DNA from: Alistipes sp. Zagget8
Lineage (GTDB): Bacteria > Bacteroidota > Bacteroidia > Bacteroidales > Rikenellaceae
DNA length: 64,000 nucleotides
Assembly (NCBI GenBank): GCA_001941065.1
Contig: MSHJ01000003.1
Span: forward strand, 62,001 to 126,000
Direction of reading: 5' to 3'
The notes beneath the pieces were generated by a model that did no database searches, was not told where the DNA came from, and worked only from the letters and a program-made list of their open reading frames with translations. Positions 33,686 to 42,251 of the stretch are shown here, in pieces (the stretch's first letter is position 1; every line of letters begins with the position of its first letter). A program made the translations under genes and the position numbers.

Positions 33686-34732
33686 ATGGAAGCGCAGCAC
33701 AAAGTTCCGGCGGAAACGACCGCTTCATGGCGCGATGCCCGGTTGCTTGTGACGGACGTGTTTGAGGCTCCGCCCGTGATCCTGCGTGTGGGCGATTCGA
33801 TTGTGGGGACGCTGGGTAATTTCAGCGCATCGACCGGCAAGGCAAAGAGCAAAAAGACGTTCAACGTCTGTGCGATCGTGGCGGCAGCCATGACGGGCGG
33901 CACAGTGTTGAACTATTCGGCCTCTTTGCCGCCGGAGAAGTGCGGAATCCTCTATGTAGATACCGAACAGAGCAAGTTTCATTGCAAGCGGGTATTAAGC
34001 CGAATTTTGCGCCTTGCGGGGCTTTCTGCCGACGTGCATCCGGCGGGCTTGGAGTTTCTATGCCTGCGGGGTTTTGCGACCAAAGACCGGCTGAAGAAGA
34101 TCGAGGAGGCTATCTATGAAATCGACGGCCTCGGACTGGTCGTGATCGACGGCATCCGCGACTTGGCGCACGACATCAATAGTCCCGGTGAATCGACCGA
34201 CCTTATTACGAAGCTGATGCAATGGACGGACGAACGCAAAATCCATATCCATACCGTCCTGCACCTGAACAAAGGCGACGATAATACGCGCGGACATCTG
34301 GGGACGGAATTGAATAACAAAGCCGAAACCGTACTGCAAATTACAAAGGACGATTTCGATCGGGATATAAGTTTCGTTGCAGCAATGCACATTCGGGATT
34401 TGGATTTCGAGCCGTTTGCTTTTCGCATCAACGACGATGCGTTGCCGGAGTTGGTCGAGAACTACCAACCCCGGCAGTCGGGCGCGGCCAAAAGTTTCGA
34501 CTATGCCGAGGTCTGCGAGGCCAAACACCGCGAGGCGTTGCAACTTCTGTTTTCCGAAGCTGACCGGGTTTCTTATTCATCGCTTATTGGGAAGCTCCAA
34601 AACAGCTATGCCGCCATCGGCCATTCGTTCGGTATCAACAAGGCGAAGCAACTGAAAGTCTTTCTGGAGAACAAGCGGATGATCGTCAAAGAGGAGAAAT
34701 TCTACCGCTACAATCCCGATTTTCACTATTGA
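33686..34732 (+). CDS. RepA-like AAA ATPase (AAA_25) of element 2
   Basis: The 348-residue RecA-fold ATPase resembles RSF1010-type RepA helicases. A variant Walker A is SASTGKAKSKKTF (47-59), the Walker B is LGLVVIDGIRD, and VLHLNKGDDNTRGHLGTEL carries a motif-3-like segment. The C-terminal 70 residues are winged-helix-like (SSLIGKLQNSYAAIGHSFG). It is predicted to unwind DNA at the element origin or assist relaxase action. I chose the ATG at 33686, just after the HTH stop; the longer frame from 33596 overlaps the HTH gene. The TTAAACC repeats follow immediately. Confidence 0.82.
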   Translation: MEAQHKVPAETTASWRDARLLVTDVFEAPPVILRVGDSIVGTLGNFSASTGKAKSKKTFNVCAIVAAAMTGGTVLNYSASLPPEKCGILYVDTEQSKFHCKRVLSRILRLAGLSADVHPAGLEFLCLRGFATKDRLKKIEEAIYEIDGLGLVVIDGIRDLAHDINSPGESTDLITKLMQWTDERKIHIHTVLHLNKGDDNTRGHLGTELNNKAETVLQITKDDFDRDISFVAAMHIRDLDFEPFAFRINDDALPELVENYQPRQSGAAKSFDYAEVCEAKHREALQLLFSEADRVSYSSLIGKLQNSYAAIGHSFGINKAKQLKVFLENKRMIVKEEKFYRYNPDFHY

Positions 34733-34772
34733 CCCTTTCGGGCGGTTTAGTCCGGGACGGGGGTATATATTA

Positions 34773-34828
34773 TTAAACCATTTTAAACCGGTACGGCGGG
34801 TTAAACCCCGAACCGTACCGATTAAACC
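34773..34828 (+). repeat. Iteron-like TTAAACC repeats, candidate origin of element 2
   Basis: TTAAACC occurs four times on the same strand at 34773, 34783, 34801 and 34822. An 8-bp inverted repeat CGGTACGG / CCGTACCG (34790-34797, 34814-34821) surrounds the third copy. The cluster lies between the RepA-like and primase genes. Confidence 0.5.
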
Positions 34829-34847
34829 TAGTGAAAAGAAAAAGATC

Positions 34848-35732
34848 ATGGACGCAAAAACAATCAATAAATTTTCGATAAGAAAATACCTTGCCGGACG
34901 GGGCATCCATCCGGCAAAAGACAGAGGTTATTACGGGTTGTATCACTCTCCGTTGCGGGCGGATCGCAATCCGAGTATGAAAGTGGATTATGACAAAAAT
35001 CTGTGGATCGACTATGGTGCAGGTGAGGGTGGGACGCTGATCGACCTCGTGATGCGCATGGAACGGTGCGATGCAGGGGCGGCCATGCGGCTGTTGGAAC
35101 AACAGATCGGAGGCGCAATTACTTTCTCTTTTCAAGGGGATTGTCCGGCATTACCGGAACGTACACCCTCGATTATTGTCGAAGACGTGCTGCCGCTGGA
35201 AAATCCAGCGTCGCTCTCTTATCTCATGGGGCGAGGCATCGACCTCGATACGGCGCGGTTGCATTGCTCGGAGGTGCATTATCGTGTGGCGGATAAGTCC
35301 TATTTCGCCGTCGGATTTCGCAACGATATCGGAGGATGGGAACTGCGCAACCGCTATTTCAAGGGCTGTACGTCGAAGGCTCCGTCGACCCGAAACGACG
35401 GTTATCCGACATGCCTCGTCTTCGAGGGGTTTATAGACTTCCTGTCGTACCTGACGCTCAAACACGCCCCGAATCCTTCGCACAATATTATCGTGCTGAA
35501 CTCCGTGACGAACCTCTCGAAAGCCGCGCCGTTCATCGCCTCGCACGAGCAGGTCTATGCCTACCTCGACAACGACGATGCTGGGCGTAAGGCGACCGCC
35601 GAACTGAAACCGGTTTGCCGGAATCTCTCCGACCAATCCGTTCACTATCGTCCGCACAACGATCTGAACGATTACCTGCGAAGTCGCTGGCCCGTGAAAG
35701 AATACAAACGGTCGCGTGGTCGCAAGTTATAA
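34848..35732 (+). CDS. Toprim primase-like protein (CHC2-type N-terminus without zinc cysteines)
   Basis: The 294 residues resemble DnaG-like primases of Bacteroides mobilizable elements. The N-terminal part has the CHC2-like fold (GLYHSPLRADRNPSMKVDY, LWIDYGAGEGGTLIDLV) but lacks the zinc cysteines and histidine. The Toprim domain has LVFEGFIDFLSYL (Glu193) and AYLDNDDAGRKA (Asp241, Asp243). Predicted role: lays down primers on single-stranded DNA during replication or after transfer. It follows the TTAAACC repeats and precedes the oriT region. Confidence 0.85.
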   Translation: MDAKTINKFSIRKYLAGRGIHPAKDRGYYGLYHSPLRADRNPSMKVDYDKNLWIDYGAGEGGTLIDLVMRMERCDAGAAMRLLEQQIGGAITFSFQGDCPALPERTPSIIVEDVLPLENPASLSYLMGRGIDLDTARLHCSEVHYRVADKSYFAVGFRNDIGGWELRNRYFKGCTSKAPSTRNDGYPTCLVFEGFIDFLSYLTLKHAPNPSHNIIVLNSVTNLSKAAPFIASHEQVYAYLDNDDAGRKATAELKPVCRNLSDQSVHYRPHNDLNDYLRSRWPVKEYKRSRGRKL

Positions 35733-35796
35733 CGTCGCCTGGATTGTCGCCGGCACAGTCGCCCACAGATCGGCCGCTCCGCGCCCGCGGCTTTTC

Positions 35797-35936
35797 CTCA
35801 CGAAAAAGCCATAGCCTATTAGGGCTTTTTCCGAGCCGCATCACTTCGTGCTGCTGAAAAAGTCCCAATAGGCCAAAGGGGACGCCCCTTTGGAAACCCC
35901 TTGCGACCGTTCCGGCCGCCGACCGCTTGTGCGGTC
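35797..35936. other. Putative origin of transfer (oriT) of element 2
   Basis: This region of about 250 bp with no gene lies directly upstream of the relaxase. It holds a 16-bp imperfect inverted repeat (35815-35830 with 35857-35872, 14 of 16 paired), a perfect 9-bp hairpin CCAAAGGGG-ACG-CCCCTTTGG (35873-35893) and GACCGC-TTGT-GCGGTC (35921-35936). MOBV relaxases usually nick near such a repeat just upstream of their own gene. The nick site cannot be placed. Confidence 0.55.
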
Positions 35937-35982
35937 GAAGATCCGACGGCCACATTATCAACCGCTAAAACTACCGCTGAAT

Positions 35983-37380
35983 ATGGGATATGTCGTATTG
36001 CATATAGATAAAGCTCCGGGTAATGAGGCTGCGATGACCGCCCACATTGCCCGAACGCACATGCCGCCGAACGCCGTGCCGGAGCTGACTTACCTGAATG
36101 AAGAACTGGTCGAATTTCCGGAGGGCGTGGCCGACCGCACGGACGCGATCAACTATCGCCTCGACCATGCGGGTTTGACCCGCAAGATCGGAACGAACCA
36201 AGTTCGCGCCATTCGCATTATGCTGACCGGATCGCACGACGATATGAAACGTATCGCCGCCGAAGGACGGATCAAGGAGTGGTGCGCCGATAATCTTGAT
36301 TGGCTCCGAAAAACCTACGGCGAAGATAATGTCGTGTCAGCCGTATTGCATCTGGACGAATCGACCCCGCATATTCATGCGTCCGTCGTGCCGATCGTGA
36401 CGGGTGAGCGGCGCAAAGTCCGTGAGAAGAAAACCGACGAGCCGGGCAAACGAAAATACCGCAAGAAATCGACTGCGCGACCTCGCCTGTGCGCCGACGA
36501 CGTGATGACACGCGTCAAGCTCAAGGGGTATCAGGACAGTTATGCCGAAGCAATGGCGAAATACGGATTGCAACGCAGTATCGACGGTTCGGAAGCCCGG
36601 CATGTCACCACCCAAGAGTTTTACCGCAATGCCATTGCCCAGCAGCAGGGGTTGCAGGACAATATCGGTGAATTGCTCCGTATCGAGGCGGAGAAACGGG
36701 AAGCCATTGAACGTGCTTCCAAACAAGAGCAGGTAACCCGCGATGAACTGACCAAAACCGAAGCCGAGTTAAAAGCGGTGAAAGGAGAACTGAAAACTGA
36801 ACGACTGAAGAATTCCGCCGCCGAGGTCGGCACGACCATTATCGACGGTATCGGAGCAATGATAGGCACGTCGAAAGTCAAGCGGCAGGAGCAACAAATT
36901 GCTGAATTTCACGGGCAGATCGGAGAACTGAAACGAGAAAATATTGCTCTCCAAAAAGAGATCGAAACCCAAAAATCCACGCTTGAACAGATAAAGGATG
37001 AATCTGAGAAAGTTGTGCAAGGCTTGCGGAACGAGATCGCCCACTTGCACGAACTGATGCCGGAGCTAAAGGGATTGTTACAGGTAGAGAAGATTTGCCA
37101 AACGGTGGGATTCGGCGCGGAAATGACAAAGCGGATTGTGCGCGGGGAATCCGTTGGGTTCAAAGGCTCGCTTTATTCGCCGGAACATAAAAAGTGGTTG
37201 CATACCGATCATTCGACGGCAAAGACCGAAAACGACCCGCAGGATAAAGCGCGTATGCGCCTGACAGTGGACGGGATCGACGTGTTCGGTTGGCTCAAAC
37301 GAAAATACGAGGAACAATACCCCCGTCCGCAGGTCAAAGAACCACTGCGACAACCTATCCGCAGAGGGATAAAACGTTAA
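35983..37380 (+). CDS. MOBV-family relaxase (plasmid recombination/mobilisation protein)
   Basis: The 465-residue protein has the Mob_Pre signature HLDESTPHIH (His123, Asp125, Glu126, His130, His132), the metal-binding three-histidine-type motif of MOBV relaxases. The N-terminal GYVVLHIDKAPGNE and the NYRL segment are also typical. The C-terminal half (about 215-400) is a long coiled coil. It is predicted to nick at the upstream oriT and lead the strand into a recipient using a helper conjugation system. I chose the ATG at 35983 (MGYVVLHIDK); the frame from 35890 extends through the oriT-like hairpins. Ends at a strong terminator. Confidence 0.9.
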   Translation: MGYVVLHIDKAPGNEAAMTAHIARTHMPPNAVPELTYLNEELVEFPEGVADRTDAINYRLDHAGLTRKIGTNQVRAIRIMLTGSHDDMKRIAAEGRIKEWCADNLDWLRKTYGEDNVVSAVLHLDESTPHIHASVVPIVTGERRKVREKKTDEPGKRKYRKKSTARPRLCADDVMTRVKLKGYQDSYAEAMAKYGLQRSIDGSEARHVTTQEFYRNAIAQQQGLQDNIGELLRIEAEKREAIERASKQEQVTRDELTKTEAELKAVKGELKTERLKNSAAEVGTTIIDGIGAMIGTSKVKRQEQQIAEFHGQIGELKRENIALQKEIETQKSTLEQIKDESEKVVQGLRNEIAHLHELMPELKGLLQVEKICQTVGFGAEMTKRIVRGESVGFKGSLYSPEHKKWLHTDHSTAKTENDPQDKARMRLTVDGIDVFGWLKRKYEEQYPRPQVKEPLRQPIRRGIKR

Positions 37381-37388
37381 ACGGTAAA

Positions 37389-37432
37389 AGAGGGCTTTCA
37401 GAATGTGTAATGATCCTGAAAGCCCTCTTTCG
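37389..37432 (+). terminator. Terminator after the relaxase gene
   Basis: A perfect 13-bp stem AGAGGGCTTTCAG / CTGAAAGCCCTCT (37389-37401, 37416-37428) followed by TTCGTTT; it may work in both directions, since the HEPN-like gene converges here. Confidence 0.85.
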
Positions 37433-37445
37433 TTTGGTAGGCGGA

Positions 37446-38420
37446 TTATTGCTGTTCGCTTAACTCCTTATAGAGTTCGAGCCTTAATCCGGCATAGTTT
37501 TCGATAATTCCGGCCGCTTTCTGAACGCGATCCATGTGCAGCTCCAACTCCTGCGGTGACATGTAGAACTCGGCGCAATAAGGTGTTTTCATCAATACCT
37601 CCTTCAGCCGAGGCAGGGTGAATATGTTTTCGATGTGATTGTCGTCGAATACCAGCATCAATTTCGTGGAAAGTGTCCGCATCCGGTCGTGCATCACCAC
37701 CGGATCGTGGATGTCGAACTCCATACCGTGGTAGACATAGTAGAGCGTGTGGTAGAAATAGACCACGGCCTGCGCTGTGAACTGCGCCGCCAGCCGCACG
37801 TTGCGGCCCTCGACAAAGGCATCCTGCGCCTGTTCCAAAAGGTCATAGCCGAGCATGCGGAACGTGTCGAAATGAAATTTGGCGTCGGCATAGGCTTTGG
37901 CGAAATTGGCCGGATGTTTCGGACGACGGAAATGGTAGTGATCGTTGCAGTAGAGTAGTTTGCCCTCGGCGCGGGCAAAATAAAGGAACGGCGTCCAATT
38001 CGATTCGATATAGTTCAACGGCAGGATATAGAGATTGATGTAGGTAATTTTCCGGTGGCGGTACGGCATTTTGTAGCGCAGGATGCGTTTTGCCCGCATC
38101 CAATCGTATTCGGGTGTTTCGCGCACGACCATCAATAAGTCATAGGCCGTGGTGTCGCTGTGGCGTGTCCCGCCGACCAACTTTCCGAACAGCAGGATGT
38201 ATTCCGGGTCGAAATAACCGTCGGTCAGGTGGTGGACGATCTGCGCGGCTTCGGCTGGGTCGTAAAGGAGTTCGGCAGGCTGATCGGGTTGTTGCTGCGA
38301 CGCCGATTCGGTGGGTTCCGAATTGGGAACGGGTTGCGGTTCGGGCTGTGTGGTTACGGTGGTTTCGTGAACTATGGTTTGCGCAGGCTGTTTCTGCGCG
38401 AGGTTTTGATTCGTTTCCAT
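37446..38420 (-). CDS. HEPN-domain protein with degenerate nucleotidyltransferase-like N-terminal domain
   Basis: The 324-residue protein has a disordered Gln/Pro/Glu-rich head (1-50). An MNT-like domain follows, in which YILLFGKLVGGTRHSDTTAYD (77-94 region; Ser88, Asp89, Asp94) resembles GSxxxG...SDxD but is degenerate. A helical HEPN-like domain occupies about 172-310 (AKAYADAKFHFDTFRMLGYD, LLEQAQDAFVEGRNVRLAAQ and so on). HEPN-MNT pairs act as toxin-antitoxin or abortive-infection modules, so a defence or stability role is possible. A simple binding or regulatory role is equally likely, since the HEPN RNase motif RxxxxH is not evident. It is the only minus-strand gene of element 2. Confidence 0.6.
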   Translation of the reverse strand: METNQNLAQKQPAQTIVHETTVTTQPEPQPVPNSEPTESASQQQPDQPAELLYDPAEAAQIVHHLTDGYFDPEYILLFGKLVGGTRHSDTTAYDLLMVVRETPEYDWMRAKRILRYKMPYRHRKITYINLYILPLNYIESNWTPFLYFARAEGKLLYCNDHYHFRRPKHPANFAKAYADAKFHFDTFRMLGYDLLEQAQDAFVEGRNVRLAAQFTAQAVVYFYHTLYYVYHGMEFDIHDPVVMHDRMRTLSTKLMLVFDDNHIENIFTLPRLKEVLMKTPYCAEFYMSPQELELHMDRVQKAAGIIENYAGLRLELYKELSEQQ

Positions 38421-39066
38421 GTTGTTGATTGTTTGAATTTGACATAGTGAGGGCTATCCTTATCGTACGCAAGGGCACAACAAAGAGAATAGCGAGTTGA
38501 TTAGCAATTACTTGCTAATCCGGCGGATGAAAATGAAAACGAATTGAGAGGTTGCACGGCGGGAACCGCCTGCGGCTGGCCTTGCGGCTTATCCGCACCG
38601 AAGTACGGACGGGATATGTAGTTCGCATAAAAAGGAAAAAGTGCGCAGCTGCGAACTACATATCCCCCTTTTACAGGTTCAACAAGTGCCCCTCGCGGGA
38701 TTGCTCCCCAAGGGCTCTGCGCACAATTTTCCAATGTGTGGTTGACTTGTTGAACACCAAACATAATAATAAGGGTTGTAAAAATTAATATGTAATTCGC
38801 AGGGACAAAGATAAGACTTTTTCTTTAAAAGAAAAAGAGGGGGTATATTCCTTTTCGTGATTAAGATTACCGATGATTCCACAAAAATTTGCAACGAATG
38901 AGAAGATACGCGGTGGGATTTGTTTAATTGCAATAATTCATTTACATTAAACAATGCCTAATTCTGCAAACGGGGGAAAGAAATTCAATGTTTTCGTTAT
39001 AATTAGGATTATATGGGTTGGATTTTTATTGTAAAATGACTAATTTGCATCAAATTAAGATTCAAT
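38421..39066. other. Non-coding, strongly structured stretch of element 2
   Basis: No credible gene in 646 bp. It contains a 17-bp perfect inverted repeat (38611-38627 with 38650-38666; begins GGGATATGTAG, 22-nt loop), an 8-bp pair GTGCGCAG / CTGCGCAC (38641-38648, 38717-38724) and an 11-bp pair GTTCAACAAGT / ACTTGTTGAAC (38677-38687, 38745-38755). The right part (from about 38760) is AT-rich and leads to the OLD-type gene. It could encode a structured RNA or a leader. Confidence 0.5.
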
Positions 39067-40935
39067 ATGAATAATTTAATTTCGCAAATAGAAGTAACCA
39101 ACTTCCGTTCAATCAAATATGCAAAAATAGATTGTTCCGCGTATAATTTGTTTTGTGGGCAGAATGATGTCGGTAAATCAAATATACTCAAAGCTCTCAA
39201 CCTATTTTTTAATCAAGAAACCGATTTTAAAACACCTTTCAATTTTTCTGCGGATTATAACAAGTATGCTTTGGCCGAAGCGCAAACTTCAAAGAAAAAG
39301 AAGCAATTGATAAGGATAAAAATTACATTTAAAAAACCGGACTCTTACAGATCAATACCCACTCCAACTTATTTTATTGAAAAAACCTTTGATCGAAACG
39401 ATAAAACTGGCTTAGGGATTATAAGATATTCTGAAGAATCAACAAAAGCACGTACCGCCATATCCAAGCTATACAATCAAATGCGGTATGTCTATATTCC
39501 TGCTTTGAAGGGGAAGGACGTCATACAGTATTTGTTGGGGTTATTGGGAGAACAACAGTTGATTGGAACGACTCAAATCGGTGATTTAAATAAAAGCATC
39601 AACGATACAACAAATGATCTTGCTGGTTTATTAAATGAGTCGAAGATCGGTATTGGAGTATCTTTTGGTTTGCCAACCTTGTTGAGTGATTTTTGGCAAC
39701 AGTTATCTGTTGGAACAACTTATGAATATACTGAAGCTATAGAGCAATCTCTTATTTTAAAAAAAGGTGAAGAAATAAAATTAAATTCTGCGTCCTATCA
39801 AATCCCGCTAAATATGCGTGGAGATGGTATCAAATCTAAATTTTTGCCACCTATCTTAAAATGGTTGCAGAATCATAATGCACAGCAAACATTTGTTTGG
39901 GGAATTGATGAGCCTGAGAACTCATTGGAATTTCGAGCAGCAGAGGAATTAAGCTCTTTGTTTGGGAATGAATATGCTTTAACAACACAGATTTTTGCGA
40001 CATCGCATTCTATGGCATTTATTAACCCTCGCGATACAGATAAAATCAAGCCTGCCATATTTCGGACAATACGATCCTCGTTGGGTGAAACATATTTTAA
40101 TGATATTAACGACCTATATAAAAGAAAGAATCGAGAAGATCTTTTAGAGGAAATAGGTGCACTCGCCATTCAAAAAGAACTTATCACAAAGTTCAGACAA
40201 CAAATTGAAGAAGAGAAGAATGCGAAGAAAAAATTAGAGGATTCATTAAATGAACTTCAAGAACAAATAGCCGCACTGAATAAACCATTAGTAATTACAG
40301 AAGGTAAAACAGACATAAAGCATATATTAAAAGCCAAAGAGAAACTGGGAATTGTTGATATAGATTTTGAACAGATCGACCAACAATATCAACCAGATGG
40401 GGATGGTAATCTACGTAAGTTATTAGAACAATTGAGTAAAGTTCGTCATAGAAATAAAATTATTGGTATTTTTGATAGAGACATTCCTGATACCATCAAA
40501 GATATTGAAAAAGGCGGTTTGCCACATAAAGATTATGGAAATGGTGTATATGCGTTCTGTATTTCTTCACCGCAAAGTCGAATTAATAATGGCCAAACCG
40601 AAATATCTATTGAGTATTTGTATACGGATCAAGAGATCACAGCTCAATTAGAAAATGGATGTAGATTATTTCTGGGAACCGAATTCACTCGACACTCAAT
40701 GCGCCATAATACAGATGATGATTTAACCCTAAAGCTACCTAAGGGGAAAGGTGCGAATAAAGTCTTAGAAAACAATGGAGATCAAGCCGTATATGATAAA
40801 AACGATAATAATGTACTGGCAAAAAAAGATGATTTTGCAGAAGCTGTTTTAAACGAGCAAATTGGAATATCCGACGAAAGTTGGGAAAATTTCCGACATA
40901 TATTCGATAAATTAAGAGCAATATGCATTCTATAA
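39067..40935 (+). CDS. OLD-family nuclease: ABC-type ATPase plus TOPRIM domain
   Basis: The 622-residue protein joins an SMC/ABC-like ATPase to a TOPRIM nuclease. Visible motifs: Walker A GQNDVGKSN (31-39), an ABC-signature-like NMRGDGIKS (249-257), Walker B FVWGIDEPENSLE (276-288) and switch His in FATSHSM (His314). A coiled coil (about 375-405) links to TOPRIM, with ITEGKTDIKHI (Glu412) and IIGIFDRDIPD (Asp470, Asp472). OLD nucleases act in phage exclusion (P2 Old) and in the Gabija and PARIS systems. The gene is much more AT-rich than its neighbours, a sign of separate origin. The HNH gene follows 41 bp later in the same direction. Confidence 0.88.
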   Translation: MNNLISQIEVTNFRSIKYAKIDCSAYNLFCGQNDVGKSNILKALNLFFNQETDFKTPFNFSADYNKYALAEAQTSKKKKQLIRIKITFKKPDSYRSIPTPTYFIEKTFDRNDKTGLGIIRYSEESTKARTAISKLYNQMRYVYIPALKGKDVIQYLLGLLGEQQLIGTTQIGDLNKSINDTTNDLAGLLNESKIGIGVSFGLPTLLSDFWQQLSVGTTYEYTEAIEQSLILKKGEEIKLNSASYQIPLNMRGDGIKSKFLPPILKWLQNHNAQQTFVWGIDEPENSLEFRAAEELSSLFGNEYALTTQIFATSHSMAFINPRDTDKIKPAIFRTIRSSLGETYFNDINDLYKRKNREDLLEEIGALAIQKELITKFRQQIEEEKNAKKKLEDSLNELQEQIAALNKPLVITEGKTDIKHILKAKEKLGIVDIDFEQIDQQYQPDGDGNLRKLLEQLSKVRHRNKIIGIFDRDIPDTIKDIEKGGLPHKDYGNGVYAFCISSPQSRINNGQTEISIEYLYTDQEITAQLENGCRLFLGTEFTRHSMRHNTDDDLTLKLPKGKGANKVLENNGDQAVYDKNDNNVLAKKDDFAEAVLNEQIGISDESWENFRHIFDKLRAICIL

Positions 40936-40976
40936 TGGGCTAACAAATCAGCGAACAAAATGGGCTTATCTGAGAT

Positions 40977-42134
40977 ATGATTGATATTGATGACTTCACG
41001 CAGGAGATAGACTGCATTTACAAAGACGAAAGATACTCCGTTCGGGATAATGGAGCTATTTTCCGGCATCCTCGTGATGGCAAGCGACCTCGTAAATATG
41101 ATAACTTTTGGACTTTCGGTAAGGCCAATGATAAACATGGATACATGGAGATTGCGTCCGTTCGTGTTCATATTATTGTGGCTACTGCCTTTCATGGCCA
41201 GAAACCGACGAAAGAATACGTCGTCGATCATATAGACACGAATCGCCGCAATAATCGCGCGGACAATCTTCGCTGGTTTACTCGATTAGAGAACGCACTC
41301 GAAAACCCGATTACCCGGAAACGTATCATAATGCGGTGCGGTAGTATCGAAGCGTTTTTGGCTAATCCGTCTCTGTTGCGAGAAAGCGATGTTACTCCCG
41401 ATTTCAGTTGGATGAGAACCGTTACGGATGCCGAAGCTCAAGTCAGTAAAGAACGATTATTGGCATGGGCTGAAAGCGACAAGCAAGCATCTGGCGGTGC
41501 TTTGGGCGAATGGATATATGGCCGGCAGCCAATTTCACAAAATGACGGTCAGTTATCAAATGTTGACGAAATAGAGATGTTGCAATCCGATTCCATAAAT
41601 GGGTGGGGCCAAATTCCACCTCTTGCAAATGAACGTCCCGTTGAGCCGGAACAGAGAAAGTGCAATGTTATGCCTTCGTTAACACCCGGAGCTGTCCAAG
41701 CAATCTATTTTTATAATGATAAGCCGAATGAATACCCATGTACCCCGCAGGAATATAGCGGCGATCCTTTGATGGCTTATGCTGCCAATCTGACCGAGAA
41801 CGCTGTCTTTTGGCGGAACAGCAATAGAGACCGAGGGTATGTGGTTGTTAAGTATGGATTTTCTGAAGATCGAAACTCTCTATATGTAATGACTAAATCC
41901 GCATACGTATGGCGAAGTCAAGATGATGGAGAATCTATGCCTGTTCCTATAGCAAACCTTAATAAAGACGAGTTCAGCGAAGATGAGTTACACTATCAGC
42001 TCGGAGAGGTTGTATACGAAGATGGTTTGTTCGTACATAAAAGAGTGGAAACCGGCTTTATGCCCAAAGAGTATTTGGAGGAGTTATTCGACGAGTGTAT
42101 TGGCAAGAAGAATAAAAAGATCGACAAGAATTAA
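40977..42134 (+). CDS. HNH endonuclease-domain protein
   Basis: The 385-residue protein carries an HNH_3/NUMOD-like N-terminus: YSVRDNGAIF (20-29) then VHIIVATAFHG (His65), VVDHIDTNRRNNRADNLRW (Asp84-His85, Asn97). The rest (about 150-385) has no known domain and is acidic, with SDSINGWGQIPPLANERP and VVVKYGFSEDRNSLYV. HNH proteins of this size nick or cut DNA. A role next to the OLD-type ATPase recalls Septu (ATPase plus HNH), but the C-terminal part is different. It could also be a homing-type nuclease. It is less AT-rich than the OLD gene, so the two may have been joined from different sources. Confidence 0.8.
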   Translation: MIDIDDFTQEIDCIYKDERYSVRDNGAIFRHPRDGKRPRKYDNFWTFGKANDKHGYMEIASVRVHIIVATAFHGQKPTKEYVVDHIDTNRRNNRADNLRWFTRLENALENPITRKRIIMRCGSIEAFLANPSLLRESDVTPDFSWMRTVTDAEAQVSKERLLAWAESDKQASGGALGEWIYGRQPISQNDGQLSNVDEIEMLQSDSINGWGQIPPLANERPVEPEQRKCNVMPSLTPGAVQAIYFYNDKPNEYPCTPQEYSGDPLMAYAANLTENAVFWRNSNRDRGYVVVKYGFSEDRNSLYVMTKSAYVWRSQDDGESMPVPIANLNKDEFSEDELHYQLGEVVYEDGLFVHKRVETGFMPKEYLEELFDECIGKKNKKIDKN

Positions 42135-42163
42135 AATTTCGCACGGCTCAATTTTATCCATAA

Positions 42164-42185
42164 TTTTGTTGCTATTTTGTTACTC
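42164..42185 (+). repeat. 22-bp terminal direct repeat of element 2, right copy
   Basis: These 22 bp are identical to 30999-31020, 66 bp inside the right attachment site. Confidence 0.8.
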
Positions 42186-42251
42186 GGCACAAGGAAACTA
42201 TTATTCTATTTGCTAATAATCAGATAAATATAAACACAAGTAAATAATATG

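Noticed and set aside
38679..38954. 91-codon minus-strand frame in the structured region of element 2
   Set aside because: It lies across the inverted repeats, has no domain and an unusual composition; treated as chance.
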